DNA of 64,000 nt, taken from contig CAIIXF020000009.1 of NCBI GenBank assembly GCA_903813345.2, positions 26,386,740 through 26,450,739 on the forward strand, given 5' to 3'. The notes beneath the pieces are model-generated. The model was not told the origin of the DNA, made no database searches, and saw only the letters and a program-made list of their open reading frames with translations. The stretch comes from Owenia fusiformis (taxonomy: Eukaryota > Annelida > Polychaeta > Sabellida > Oweniidae). How positions within the stretch are numbered: the first letter of the stretch is position 1; each line of letters begins with the position of its first letter. A program made the translations under genes and the position numbers. Below are positions 12,040-23,884 of the stretch, in pieces.

Positions 12040-12892
12040 CCTCATGTATATTGTATATTATAAGAATAATGGATAACAACTTATCATGACGGACTTAAAC
12101 AGCTATGTGTAATTGCAAAAAACTTCACATTTTCAATGACCATTAAGCTCATTATTGAATATAGCATATCTAAAGGTCCACTATGCGCAAGTCTGGTTGT
12201 AATTTATCTCTCATATTTCTTATTCATCATAAGCTTATATGTAATTCTTGGGGCCTTAGGATACTTTGATATGGACATATTTTCTGTAATTATCATAGAT
12301 CTGTAATTATCCTTGATCAAGAAAATCTCTTACTATACCTTAGAAATAACTCCACTGTTTCTGCTGTTGAAAAGGTAGAAGACAAAAAATCTAAATTTAA
12401 AATCGAGATGATGGTTGATTGAAATCAAGTTTTATGAGCGCAATCGCCAATTGAAATGTTTACATTACTCTACATTTTATTTTGTGGATCTTTTGTATAT
12501 ATAATTTTATAAAAAGTATGACGAAATTATTTGATTTACTACAAGTGTTTTACTTTTTTGACGTTGGTCTTGAATTTGATGGCGGAAAAGTGGTCTGATC
12601 TTCTGATTTTGGTGGCTCTTTTTCTCGAGACATTTATATTTCTTAGGTTGACATTTGGAGCTATCTCTTGGTATATGTAGTTACGTATTTGAAATCTTTA
12701 TTTTTCGATAATACATCCGAAGATTTCAATGTTTTTCAATTGAATTATATTGGGGCATTTAATGGTGGAGTTACCCCTCATGGTTACTAAAGCTGTTAGG
12801 CGATTTGCGGCCTGTGGTAGCAAAGATTCTATTTTTAAGGGTTGAATTTCCCCATCTGAACTTGTAACCTGGCTGTCTACTTTGTAACCTGA
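12040..12892. other. GPCR intron sequence, unremarkable
   Basis: AT-rich intronic DNA. The 12700-12892 part may belong to the same old insertion as the tRNA-like sequence, now split by the palindromic MITE, but this is uncertain. No exon seen. Confidence 0.5.
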
Positions 12893-13643
12893 TACAGGGT
12901 GTTCAAAAAAAACGCAACCCAAAGAAATCGCTATATCTTGGAAAATACTTATCCAGTTGCACTCATTTTTTCAGGAAAGAAAGAAGAGACTGTGTATGTA
13001 GAGTTCCTGTAGTTATTTAGTTGTAAAACATGAAGCCTTGGACACCTGCTCAAAAGACCTTAGCATTAGAAAGATACGAAAAACGCAGTCAAAGGTGACT
13101 GCCACAGCAATAAAACTGATTAACTTTCTAACCATAGTGTTTTGGCACTTCAGATTTGGCACAGATTATCTTCATTCAATGTGTGGTGAATTTGTGGAGT
13201 TTCATCAAAATCACTCCAGGGACTTTACAGTCATGGTCATAATACCTTCTTAAGTCTGACTGAACCAGGGCGTTTGACTGTGTTTTGAACGCATTTCGAC
13301 TATTAACTGCAAAGTCCCTAGAGTGATTTTGATTTCACTCTACAGATTTACCATACTTTGAATGAAGATGATTTGTGCCAAATTTGAAGAGCTAAAACAC
13401 TATGGTGAGAAAGTTATTCAGTTTTTTGCTGTGGCAGTCTCCCCTGACTTCGTATTTTGTATCTTTCTAATACTAATGTCTTTTGAGCAGGTGTCTAAGG
13501 CATCATGTTTTATAACTAACCAACTACAGGAGCTATTCATACACAGTCTCTTCTTTCTTTCCTGAAAAAATGAACATAATTGCATTAGTATTTTCCAAGA
13601 TATAGCAATTTCTTTGGGTTGCGTTTTTTTTGAACACCCTGTA
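12893..13643. mobile_element. Palindromic mariner-type MITE, 751 bp, in the GPCR intron
   Basis: Both ends read TACAGGGTGTTCAAAAAAAA then CGCAACCC, with TA at each edge as for Tc1/mariner insertion. The inverted similarity continues inward for about 340 bp on each side with scattered mismatches, so almost the whole element is one hairpin. It carries no transposase; the short open frames in it are shadows of the arms. It lies between the TM7 and tail exons of the GPCR, so pre-mRNA should contain a long duplex. Its ends resemble those of the elements at 52082 and 48813. Confidence 0.85.
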
Positions 13644-13787
13644 CTTTGTAAGGTCGACACAGATTCCCGTATTATTTTGACAGGATATGGTATATTTTAC
13701 CCTGGCTAGGACAATATAAAGTTTTAGCGAGTCGGCAGCACTAGTGATCACCTGTCTGTTATAGCGGATAATTCGTCAGATATCCAT

Positions 13788-13859
13788 GCCAAGACCTGGG
13801 TTTGAACCCAGGACCTTGGTATTAGAAGTCCGATGCTTTATCCACTAGGCGACGGAGGC
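13788..13859 (-). pseudogene. tRNA-Arg(UCU)-like pseudogene or head of a tRNA-derived SINE
   Basis: A 72-nt sequence on the GPCR sense strand, inside its last intron. It begins GCCTCCGTCGCCTAGTGGAT, resembling an A box and D arm. It has an anticodon loop CTTCTAA (UCU, arginine) and a B-box-like GGTTCAAACCC with a five-pair T stem. The anticodon stem has two mismatches, the T loop is six bases instead of seven, and the acceptor arms do not pair well, so it is not a working tRNA. The sequence continues past the 3' end into non-tRNA DNA, as in a SINE, up to the palindromic element at 13643. Confidence 0.55.
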
Positions 13860-13984
13860 AACCAAAAATTAATAAACTCGGTACTTATAATGTTTGCAAC
13901 ATATTATATTAAGTCCATTGGTGGTAAAAGTTACACAGTAAAGCATTTCATGAATTTCATTTGTTATAACATGGTCATACATAC

Positions 13985-14209
13985 CCGAAAACTCTCATTA
14001 AGAAAACCATAGATGATTGGATTGGCGAAACTATTCGACATCGCCAGCCAATGACAACTGAAGAATATAGCTAGGTATGCCCGTTCAGCTTCAGCTGTTG
14101 TTATCTGATTGAGTAGTTTGGGAAATAAGTCAACACTAGCATTGAAGAGATTGAGTGGAAACCAACATATCCCGAATACAAGCACGATCGTTACTAACAT
14201 CTTAACGAT
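13985..14209 (-). CDS. Same GPCR, exon encoding TM6, third extracellular loop and TM7
   Basis: This 75-codon exon continues the receptor in phase 0 from the preceding exon, so the junction reads RSKKR/IVKMLV, the basic end of the third intracellular loop running into TM6. TM6 contains FGICWFPLN, the CWxP toggle-switch motif. TM7 contains CHWLAMSNSFANPIIYGF, with the NPxxY motif in the form NPIIY, and the exon ends in LNESFR at the start of helix 8. The acceptor is T-rich (TTTTTTTTATTTGTAG) and the donor is CGG followed by GTATGT. The TM7 sequence resembles NPFF, NPY and PrRP receptors. No frameshift or stop interrupts the exon, which argues for a functional gene and not a relic. The intron between this exon and the upstream one is 749 bp. 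Confidence 0.9.
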
Positions 14210-14958
14210 CTACAAATAAAAAAAACATGCGTATGATTACTATATAAAAACACTCCCCCCCCATCAAAAATTTAAGTAACCGGAAGTACAACTTTCGATC
14301 AATTATCAAAGCCTATTTACGTTTTGAGATTTAATAAAATTCTCCATCATTTTCGTCACTTGTAATTAAAGAACAAACGAAGTTTCAAACATTGTCAGAC
14401 TTAGGTATGGTATCCATTGAAAACTTCCAGTTGCAAAAAGTATGGAGTGGAGTGTATATCTGACAAATTTGAATTTGTAGATATATATTACAAATACAAT
14501 AAGGTAGACTTATTTATGGGTTTATTTTGCGATCACAAATCGGATAAATCATGCCAATTTGATAAGTAATTAATAGTAATGGGAGTTCCAGATGATAAAG
14601 AACATCAAAATTCGAACATCAAGATTCTGATATTATACGTATATCAGTGCAATGTTTATTTGTTAGGTAATATCTTATTTGTATTACATTTGAAATCCAT
14701 CCCTTCCCATTTATCATTTTCCCAGGATTGTAATTGAAATGTAATAAAGTATATATGAAATGGCCATATTTAATCCTGCGTTTCTGTATTTAATGTTTGC
14801 AAGTGCATTATCCTTGTAAATATACCGGTCATATAATCCATACTTATATCTTAATATAATGCATTTGAAAAATACTGTAAGCACAGGATATAGGTGAATG
14901 CCGCTACATTAATAACATACTAAATTGATAGATTTTTTCAACGGGTGAATCTACATAC
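14210..14958 (-). other. GPCR intron between the TM5/loop exon and the TM6-TM7 exon
   Basis: 749 bp with consensus ends (GTATGT at the donor, TTTGTAG at the acceptor). AT-rich, with a short run of C near 14255. No internal gene or repeat recognised. Confidence 0.8.
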
Positions 14959-15310
14959 TCTCTTTTTTGAGCGGAGTTGTGTCTCATCCCGTATTTCATC
15001 TCTGTTCCCAGGTGGAATCCTACTCCATAATGTTGAGGCAATCCTCCAATAAGTAAAAGTCAATACACTCAAAGGGATACAATATGTTGATACCACGACA
15101 AACATCGCGTATGCCGCCTTGGCTTGTTCTGACGGCCAGAATTCATTACACTCTTGTATTGTTGTATTGTTGAATGTACGGTTCTTAGTATGACTAACAA
15201 TGAGTTGCGCAATTGCAAGAAGGAATGATACGGTCCAAATCAGAAATACGACTTGCTTCGCACGTGTCCGCGTTAGTCGGCGTTTCAATGGATGTACAAC
15301 GGCCCAGTAT
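14959..15310 (-). CDS. Neuropeptide-type rhodopsin-family GPCR, exon from DRY motif to third intracellular loop (partial gene)
   Basis: This internal exon encodes 117 residues of a seven-helix receptor. It opens with one base completing an arginine codon, followed by YWAVVHPLKRR, the usual (D/E)RYxxxxxP sequence at the end of TM3. TM4 lies at about residues 20-39. The second extracellular loop has N-glycosylation sites (NRT, NNT) and the conserved disulfide cysteine (QECNEFWP, residue 54). TM5 covers about 67-88, and the third intracellular loop ends in LRSKKR. The acceptor (CTTCCAG before ATACTGG) and the donor (AGA followed by GTATGT) are good consensus sites. The DRY arginine codon is a recurrent intron position in this family. 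The loop patterns (WPS, LWSRxPPGN, RDE) and the next exon place it near the tachykinin/NPY/NPFF/RYamide-luqin/PrRP peptide receptors; the ligand cannot be decided. A plasma-membrane, G-protein-coupled role is inferred from the family. The TM1-TM3 exons were not found upstream. Confidence 0.9.
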
Positions 15311-18229
15311 CTGGAAGAACATTTCAATACATTTATGATTTCCTGTAAATAAGAATTATTCAAGTATTATTTTTGTGCATAATTGAACTAGAGAACCATC
15401 CGTCTTATTACACAAGTATACGTGTCAAGTTAAATTGGAATATATTTTGAATAATTGTGTATCATACTGTATGATATAATGGTTCCGTATTAGCTGTTTC
15501 AATTTTGAATGATATTGTCTCTGATATTGGATTAAACAACAAATTCAACTTTAAAATCAATTATTATCATAAATATTAATCATACGATTTTACATAGTCT
15601 GGTGCAGTATGTCAAAATGATAAAATAATGGTATAAAATACAAATACATAATATTTTATCTATTTTTGTGGTTTTATATAGGCCTTTATCAAACATAAAT
15701 ATTTAAATTATATACAAACATAAAATTGTATATAATGCAGTGGTTTTACATTTTACATTTTGCATATTCATCTATTTATATTTGAGTTGTGTTTGATACG
15801 TATATATCGTTTCATGTTTTATATTATATTAAGAATACTGAATGGTATTTATGACAAGAAGAAAATATGTTATTTCATTATGCTCAGTTAATTCCCTCTT
15901 GTTTTAATAACTCGGTGTTGCCCTCGAAATAACTTGCATATAATATATAGATGAAGTTTTCCCTGATACATTTCGATATAATAAGGTTAATGGTTGTCAT
16001 TCTTCCATTAATCCGCAACAGTGATACTAACTTAGTAATTTATCAGAATATGTAGGTTTAATCAATTTGATATCTCTGCAAACACTACATACAAGACAAT
16101 GGCTTTCATCTTAAGGAGAGTCTTTCCAATTTGCATTGTGAGTGGACGATGTTAAATGTACGTTCAAATTCTGAGCTATTTAGTTAATGTTACAAAGTTA
16201 CATAACTGGACATTAAAGGGGCAACAAGGACTGTAGAGAGAAAATATGATTTTTTAAAACTTTTTCTTAGCTATCAGGGCAACATTTGGCTTAACAACTT
16301 CTTTGATATACCTATTTTCTTAAAATGTATGTATAAACTATCAATTTCAACATTTAGAGGTATAAATTCAGTTCAAAGCTTATATAAAGGGAGTCCCACT
16401 TATAGATTTTTAAGATTAACCACGTTTCAAGAGGAATATCAGCTCAAATAATGTTCATCCAGGGGGTTTCTTTGTAGATAACAAAATTATATGTGAGTCT
16501 TGAATGAAATATCCAAACTTAAATATGTTTTGACACTGGTCCATGATCGTTGAATGGCACCTCTGCACTAATTGATGCACCTTTAATCTATTGAAAATAG
16601 AGAATGCAAAGTATATCGAAACATACTGTTCTGATTAGCTGGATGTGATACATCATGCCTAGATATGTGTGAAAGTATCAGTAGGAAAGTAGATAAAGGA
16701 ATGGCATTAAATGCATTTGTCCGATAAAATAGATGGTAGCATTCTGACAGTCTCCACATCGTCCTGAGGGTACTAGGGCTAAATTAGGCGGATTAATTGA
16801 GTTATCAAAAGCATGAATTTTCTAATCTTTTTGGAACATATTACACAATTTTGCACAATTACATTTTACACAATTTTTTCACTCTGAATCTGAATTATGT
16901 TTTTTTGTGAAAAAATTTAAGTTGGTTTTACATGGGGTTCAACGCAGACGTGGTACGCCAATGTATATAAAACAATGACACTTTAGTGCCCTCTTTCGCA
17001 GATAAACACACGCTATACTAACACATTTTTTCAATCACTATTGATCATAAATTCATTGGATGATATTTTTCTAGAAAAATTAATAGTATTGAAGCAATGT
17101 AAATCTATACTCATATTGATCTTTGTATTTTACATTTTTCGCCCACAAGACTTCTATCAAACTAAAACTTATTTCATTCTGAACATGCCTTTTTGCAAGT
17201 ATAACGGAAACTGATTATAGAACTATAGACCTCCTACAGCTGTGCAAGCATAATGGTGAGCCTCTGAAATTATAAAATTGACAATGGCATTGGTTAGAGA
17301 ATACCCCAAGGGAGGCACAGATACAGAAACGGAGTCACGCAATGCATTTAATAGACAAGACATCATTACTCTCATTTCCAACAAAAAGGCGACGTACGTC
17401 ACGTACAGGTCAAACTAACTCTTAACTTGGAAATAATATTAAATACGTCAATGGATACACCCTCTACAAGAGATCCATTCCGCGGCACTTGGTATCCGTG
17501 GAATTTATCTAATATCATTTCAGTAAAAATGGAGATAACGTTTCGCAACTACATGTAGTTCGGTAAGCGATACTACAGCGCCAAGTCTTTGTACAGTAAA
17601 CAATTTTAAACCTGTGGATACAGTGGTTAAAAAGCCTTAGCGGAGAAAACACTTTTGTTTACATTCACCAAAACGTAAAAAGTAAAATAGTTGTCATGAC
17701 TTTTCAGAACCTCGGTTATTGGACCTGATTTCACTTGTCGGCTAAGGTTATTTTAGTTCATGCAAGACCAAGTGTTACTGCAGGATGGCTCACACATAAG
17801 ATGATATCACCAGGAATGAGCCATTCCGTGGTTACACGTGGCCTCGGACTGAATGTATTTAACCGAGTGCCACAAAATTGATCACTTTGAGGGGATGTAT
17901 ATATCGCAATGATTGAAGAATTACATAAGTGGAGATTAACATAAATAGTATTCTGTTTACACAAATCGGGGTTTAGTGCAAAGTAGGCACTCCCCAATGT
18001 GTTTTAGTTTAAATTGATCAATCCCCTTTTGGATTTATTGGTACAAAAACATGTGTCACATGACACACCACAATACATTCTATTCATTTTAAATTCCCAA
18101 CCGGGTAAGATACATTGATAGGGCGGTAGGATTATTTTATTTTATTTCCCTCCCTCCTCCCTGTTATTACACACTTAATCTTTTTATAATACTTTTAATT
18201 GTAAGTAAGTGAGTATGCACTTAATATCC
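15311..18229. other. Upstream of the visible GPCR exons; no exon found
   Basis: Probably intron of the GPCR gene, since the exons encoding TM1-TM3 must lie further upstream on the minus strand. A sequence AGGGCAACATTTGGCTTAAC near 16277 recurs imperfectly at about 35214, a weak dispersed repeat. Nothing else recognised. Confidence 0.45.
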
Positions 18230-18653
18230 CAGATGCGAGTAGAAATAATCTTGATTTACGTCATTAAAAATTCAAAATTCAGTCAAACTGATGTCATATT
18301 TGGAATCTACATGTAAAATACATTTTGAAATGTGGTTTTGAAAAGAGTTTATCAACTTTGAAAATTTAATTTTCTTTGAAAATGTGATTTCTAGGTCGGG
18401 GAGATTCCCCATAGAGCCCATGTTGTAAAACCACAAAAAGTGAAATATCTTTTCTTGTGTTGGGCAGATAATATTTCTTTTACTGGACATATTCTAATTT
18501 GTATAACTATCAGATACATAAAGGTAATATGAAAAGTGAACCATTAAAACTGATGCATATTCAAGTTTAAGGGAATTTTGTAATACCCTGCCATGTTAAT
18601 TCCCCCGAATCAGCCACCTGGTGGCGAAACTGGTAACTACCTACTCGCATCTG
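18230..18653 (-). mobile_element. TIR family T, full copy
   Basis: About 424 bp with 13-bp inverted ends CAGATGCGAGTAG. It matches the copy at 40036-40450 along its whole length in opposite orientation. A short open frame inside is a shadow. Near the right end is the odd palindrome GCCACCTGGTGGC (18613-18625), the complement of the CTCF-like site in the other copies. No transposase. Confidence 0.85.
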
Positions 18654-18655
18654 AG

Positions 18656-18795
18656 TAATTAAGCTAATTAGGTTTTTATATTAGGTGATCGTACTAATTA
18701 GCTATATTATGGTCGTACCTTATTTAGCTAATCTAGCTAATTAAGCTTATTAAGCTAATTATGCTTATATCTAGCTAATTAAGCTAATTAAGTGC
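18656..18795. repeat. Low-complexity TAGCTAATTAAGC array
   Basis: Irregular repeats of AGCTAATTAAGCT-like words directly next to the family T copy. The surroundings are AT-rich. Confidence 0.7.
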
Positions 18796-20007
18796 TCAAC
18801 TGAAGACTCCCCGATGGCCAAATTAATATAAACTTAGGAATTGATAAGATAAATAGTATATTCCAGATCTGGTATATAATTTTCTCATAAACAAATACAA
18901 ACAATAACAGAAAATAAAAATACGGTTAGCCTAATAATTACGACGTTCGACTTAACTTTAAGAAAATAACATCACATTGTGATGATATATTAGAGCCATT
19001 AGAAGGATTACTATGAGTTATAATAAAACAATCAGATTACACTGTCATCATTTTACAATTTGTAGCAGCTTTCTCAATTTGTGAACCATTCATCTATACA
19101 GCTTTGAAATCCTTGACATTAAAACTTGAACAACGCTGATGAATCCTTGGTGGACGCATCGAGGCAGACGCATTGTATATGATTGATTGCTTTTATTACA
19201 ATATGTCAAACACTCCTTGTTATTTAGAATTCCATAACAATCCAGAGTGATTGTTAAGAAACATGAATTGAAAAACAGTTAACCATGGCATTTAAAAGAA
19301 TGACCTTTCATTGTGACGTAAACAATGCATTTCATATACGTCATTTTAGATAACTGCCTGCTGAAAGAACGCTCTTTCAGGCCACAGACAACCTTATCAG
19401 TAAATCAAATCATAGTGGCTCGAAAAGAGTATTATATGTCATTTCTGTCTGGACATCAAATTAATTCTTGATGAATTTATGTTAAAACTTTTTTATTACT
19501 CGATTTACATTCATCTTAGTCACCCCGATATATAATAAAGATATCAACGTGCGTCAAAAAAGAGTCTACAATTAGAAACAACTCAAAGACCCACCATCTG
19601 AACAAGATTATGAGACAGCAAAAAGGGTAATAAAAACCCCTCAAAACAACAAAACGTGCAATCAATCTTTATATTTACAAAATCGAAATTAATTTCCAAT
19701 GTCATCAGTACTTATTTTGGACAAGTGTGGGTCTTGTTGTTTTAATCAAGCGATACACAGCGATACGTGTACCGGAAATTAGTAACATTTTCTTACATGT
19801 CTACTAATCCTATTATAAAGCGAAATCATAATAGCTGTAGAAAGAATAATTATTTTCTAAATCTGTTTATATTACAACTGAGAGAATTGCGAATTCACTT
19901 CTTCAACTAATTAGAAAAGTTTCTCCACAGTCAAGAAGTAATCAACTTTATGTCACGATATTATGGAGATTACATTTGACAAAGGGTGACTTTCAAATCT
20001 CCATACA
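18796..20007. other. No gene seen
   Basis: AT-rich unique-looking DNA with no convincing open frame. Confidence 0.5.
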
Positions 20008-20687
20008 TACACTCTCCTCCATAAGTTTGGCAATCAGAAGTTTTTCATCGGAGCCTGTTATTAAAGTTAACCTTCTTCTAAGGCCACTATATGGTGGCCT
20101 TCGTCCAAATATAAACACCTGCATGTTTTTTACTTCTGTATACGAGTCATGTCGTAATCATAAAATTTGAAATCAAATGTTCGCCATTTTTCCACATCAC
20201 AATTTGAATTGCGATTTTTGGTCTACTTTACCAAAAATTAGTATTAGTTCTGGATCGCTAACTTAGAATTTAAAGCCAGTTACTAATGTCAGACAATAAC
20301 GACATTTCGTCCAGTTAATTCGAATATCGCCATTTTTCTTGGAGCCGTTCATTTTAATTTTAGACGAAATCCTGACGAAATCCTGCAACATCTCATCAAG
20401 GAGCCCAGCCAGTTCAATTTTAATTCATGATTTATTTATTTGGCGATTTTTGAAATTTTAAATGAATTTATAACACGACGGCCAGCTTTTTTCAAATGGT
20501 TCACGGTGTTCCAGATGAAATTACCTCTAGCCAAGAATTGGCTAGAGACTCGAATAAGTTAATGTCTACATGTTCTGTTAAATGCAATAGTTCGGGAATG
20601 ATTATTTTTAAATTGCCAATCATGAACAGGCTTATATATGTGATCGAAAGGTGGACTTTTGTTCCCAAACTTATGGAGGGGAGTGTA
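20008..20687. mobile_element. Mariner-type foldback MITE, TACACTCCCCTCC family, copy 1
   Basis: Left TACACTCTCCTCCATAAGTT and right (complement) TACACTCCCCTCCATAAGTT are both followed by TGG. TA is at both edges. It is about 680 bp, and more diverged inside than the copy at 49792. Two short open frames inside are shadows. Confidence 0.7.
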
Positions 20688-20889
20688 TACGTATGAAAAA
20701 CTCTTGCTTAATGCAATATTGAGTTCTCAGTTCAGCCGTATCTACAAATTGCATGCTGAGGATCAGGACGCAGGTTCACATATGTATAGACACCGGCGGC
20801 ATTGTGTTACACAAATAATCTACTGTAAAATAATGAAACAATGTGACTACAAAAACACAATATATCTACATTTAATTTCCCTGCGAAAC

Positions 20890-21133
20890 GCAAGGAGGAT
20901 TGGTTCCCAGGCTCGAATATTTTCCAACAATGAAAACGTTCTGAAATTGTAACCGACTATACATTCAAAATAAACAGTTCAAAAGATTCGAACCAATATC
21001 TCGATCATTTTTTGTGAGTTTTAGAATTTTTCGTTAGGAAATAAGAACAAAATTGAATTTGAATTTGGTATCACGAAATGCCTATATGCGGGACAGAATA
21101 TCGATGTTGCACTCTGGGAGTCGATCCTCCTTG
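20890..21133. mobile_element. hAT-type MITE with 8-bp target duplication
   Basis: Inverted ends GCAAGGAGGATTGGTTCCCA and ATCGATCCTCCTTG. The 8-bp word TGCGAAAC occurs immediately outside both ends (20882-20889 and 21134-21141), as expected for a hAT insertion. The element is 244 bp with no coding capacity. A second family member lies at 37121. Confidence 0.75.
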
Positions 21134-21141
21134 TGCGAAAC

Positions 21142-23103
21142 TATAAAAATGATATAAGTATTTCATACAGATTAACAATAAAATTCAATATAAGTTTTCA
21201 TAGAACTTTTTCACATTAATTAATTTTCCAGCCATGATCAAATGGATGCTATTATGCTAAACCATATTAATACCACAGTCTATTTACGTTATTTGTTTAG
21301 TATCTCTATTTTCATGAGGTTTAAAAACTTTTTATGTGTTTTAAAACATAAAGTTCGTTTTTATGAAAGATGTTTAGATATATTATCACACGTGGGAGCT
21401 GTTGCGTGGCCAATAATATTAGTAGTATCCCAAACCACAAAAATCCATAAACATGTCCTATTGAAGAACCATATATAATTTTTATTACTTAGAACATTTA
21501 ATTTTGATATTGATCTATTGATTCCTGTTTTTTAAGCAAATCGCTTGGAGGTTTTTAAAGGTATGAGCGAAAAATAGTTTTAAAATAAATCTCTTCACAT
21601 TTCCACAATTATTTACTTGAACATACTTGTACATTTCGGTAAAATGTAGGTTGTCAAAAGGTCTAATCATCAGATAAGATCTCCATTTTAGTTTCCCCCT
21701 CTTCTATGACACTTCAACAACAATATCCAGAACATTTTGATCATGGCCAAATTTTGTATTTTTGTTGTTTAAAGAACTTAATGATATCTAGTTATTGTTG
21801 AAATAGTTTTACCTGTAGAAAGCCAGAAAGTGTCCTAAAACATGTGATTAGATAAAAAAAAATTAAAGAAAATCTGTAAGCTCCATTGATACGTATACAC
21901 AACTTATTAGATTGTTTTTGTTTACATCACAACCCAATAAGGTGTATTAATGATCGACTTTCATGTTATCTCGAAATATGCTTGGAACTACTCAGTTGGA
22001 TTACTATGCGAAATTCCTCAAAGAGAAAATTCCAGGGATTAAGGAATGGGTGCCATTTACACAATTTCATGAAACCTGTTTAAAACAGCATTTATATTAT
22101 TCACACAATTTAATGATTCTCAGTCCTCTGAAGTTTGAAAATAAAAATACCTGGGTGTTAATCCATAGATAATCCTTGAAAATGAGAAATTTTCTTGGGG
22201 GTTATATGGTGCAATCTTCTACTCAATAAAATGTTTTTAAGTGTATTGATGTTGTTTAGATGAAAAACACAAAGGAAATACATGAAAAAACTCCCCCGAT
22301 TCATTCGAATTCTACAAACAACTCACGGCCCATTTCTCAAAATAAAGCAAGGAATATCAAAAGCAATTAGCGATACATCTGATATCACATTCCATTTTAT
22401 TATGCGAATAAACATTATTCTGAAATACAACACTGATTTTTGCAAGAAATACTCAATAAAATACTATATAAATCATTCGTGCCTCTATTCAAATAATTCC
22501 GGAGTGTCAATATGAATTAAGATATGCGGTGAATGACCAATCAGTGATTATATGCGACATAAACCAATAATATGGTAGCTTTGCTTTGGATAACTAGAAT
22601 ATGGCGATATAAATATACTGATTTAAATCTATATATCAATATAGCCATTGATACAATTGTGTGATGATATACACTATAAACAGGGTGTCTTCTGTAACAA
22701 ATAGCGTTCACATTATAGTTTGCTCAGAACATCATTGTATTGGTTTAAGTGAAGAAAGTCAATAAGAAAACAATAAAACCTTAAGAAGTTTAAACAAGGA
22801 TTTGCAAAGAAGCGCCGATAAAAGCTATATAAATGTCATCTTTGTAGTGATAAACAGTGTATTATTATCTCTACAGACAAAAAGAATCTCACGCCATAAC
22901 AATTCTAACTATCGGAAAGAATGAGTAACTGTTAAAAGTTCTTAGGTTGTTGTATATAATTTCTGGATACGCTTTGCTGAAGAAATATTTTGATGAATAT
23001 TTCACAAAATAGAATCAATGAATTGTTGCAATTGATTCATGAGTAGCTATTGCATAAAATGAATATTTTGACGTCATGTGTAATCTTTTGAAAAGCCGAC
23101 TTC
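21142..23103. other. No gene seen
   Basis: AT-rich DNA with several 65-78 codon open frames lacking any recognisable motif, good splice sites or repeat structure. Confidence 0.45.
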
Positions 23104-23804
23104 TAAAGGAGCACGTAGGTTATCGCAAACAATTTCAAACGATTCTACCTTGAATTATGAATATTTTCTGATCATGAACATGGGTGTATCTTTTAGATCC
23201 ATTCATTATCTTCAAGAAAAGTATATATAATGATAATTTAGTTAATCAGACCTAAGTGATATTGATGGGTCAATGGAGCAAAAATGTTGACCTAATTTTC
23301 ACCAAAAATGCAACCTTTTATTATATTGTTGAATGCATATTTAGAATGTGCTTTGAGACATGTTCGATTTCCTAAAAGGAAAAGTTGATTGCGCAAGGGA
23401 CTTGAAAGATACTGAATTTGGATGACCAAAATGAACTGAAACCAATGGATAGCATGAGGTTTTTCAATGGAGAAATAACATGGGGAACACTTATTTAAAG
23501 CAATTAAGTTTTTCTTTCAAGAACTACTTGATACATCAAAATAGAGAAAAGTAATGCATTAAACATTGTAAAAAATGATTGCATTTTTGGTGAAAATGGG
23601 GTCAACATCTTTGAAAAAGTGTGTTGATGGGTTGCTTGCAAGTTAAATATCTCCGAGTTTGTTTGACTGTATTATTACTGTATATAATTTTCTTTGAGAT
23701 AATGAATTGATCTAAAAGATAAACCTGTCTTCATTGTCAGAAAATAGTCATTATCCAAGATATAACCTTCTGAAATTGTTTGCGATAACCTAGGTGCTCC
23801 TTTA
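23104..23804. mobile_element. Foldback MITE, AAAGGAGCAC family
   Basis: The left end TAAAGGAGCACGTAGGTTAT and the complement of the right end, TAAAGGAGCACCTAGGTTAT, both continue with CGCAAACAATTTC. Arms are about 150-250 bp. TA is at both edges. Related in its end sequence to the nested element at 4385-5320. Confidence 0.75.
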
Positions 23805-23854
23805 ATCGCACCTATTTTCAAAATGACCATTTCATTGCGAATTGGCTGTTATTG

Positions 23855-23884
23855 TACCCTGCGTGCAGAGTCTAGTTAAACTAC
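23855..23884 (+). repeat. Dispersed repeat terminus, copy 1
   Basis: TACCCTGCGTGCAGAGTCTA then GTTAAACTAC. The same block occurs at 35090-35120 in the same orientation. It is probably the end of an interspersed element; no partner end was found nearby. Confidence 0.5.

Noticed and set aside
11588-12040. Rho-independent-type terminator or riboswitch interpretation of the hairpins
   Set aside because: The context is a eukaryotic intron; such bacterial elements do not apply.
13038-13751. Several 67-80 codon frames on both strands
   Set aside because: Shadows of the palindromic MITE; the two arms give complementary frames.
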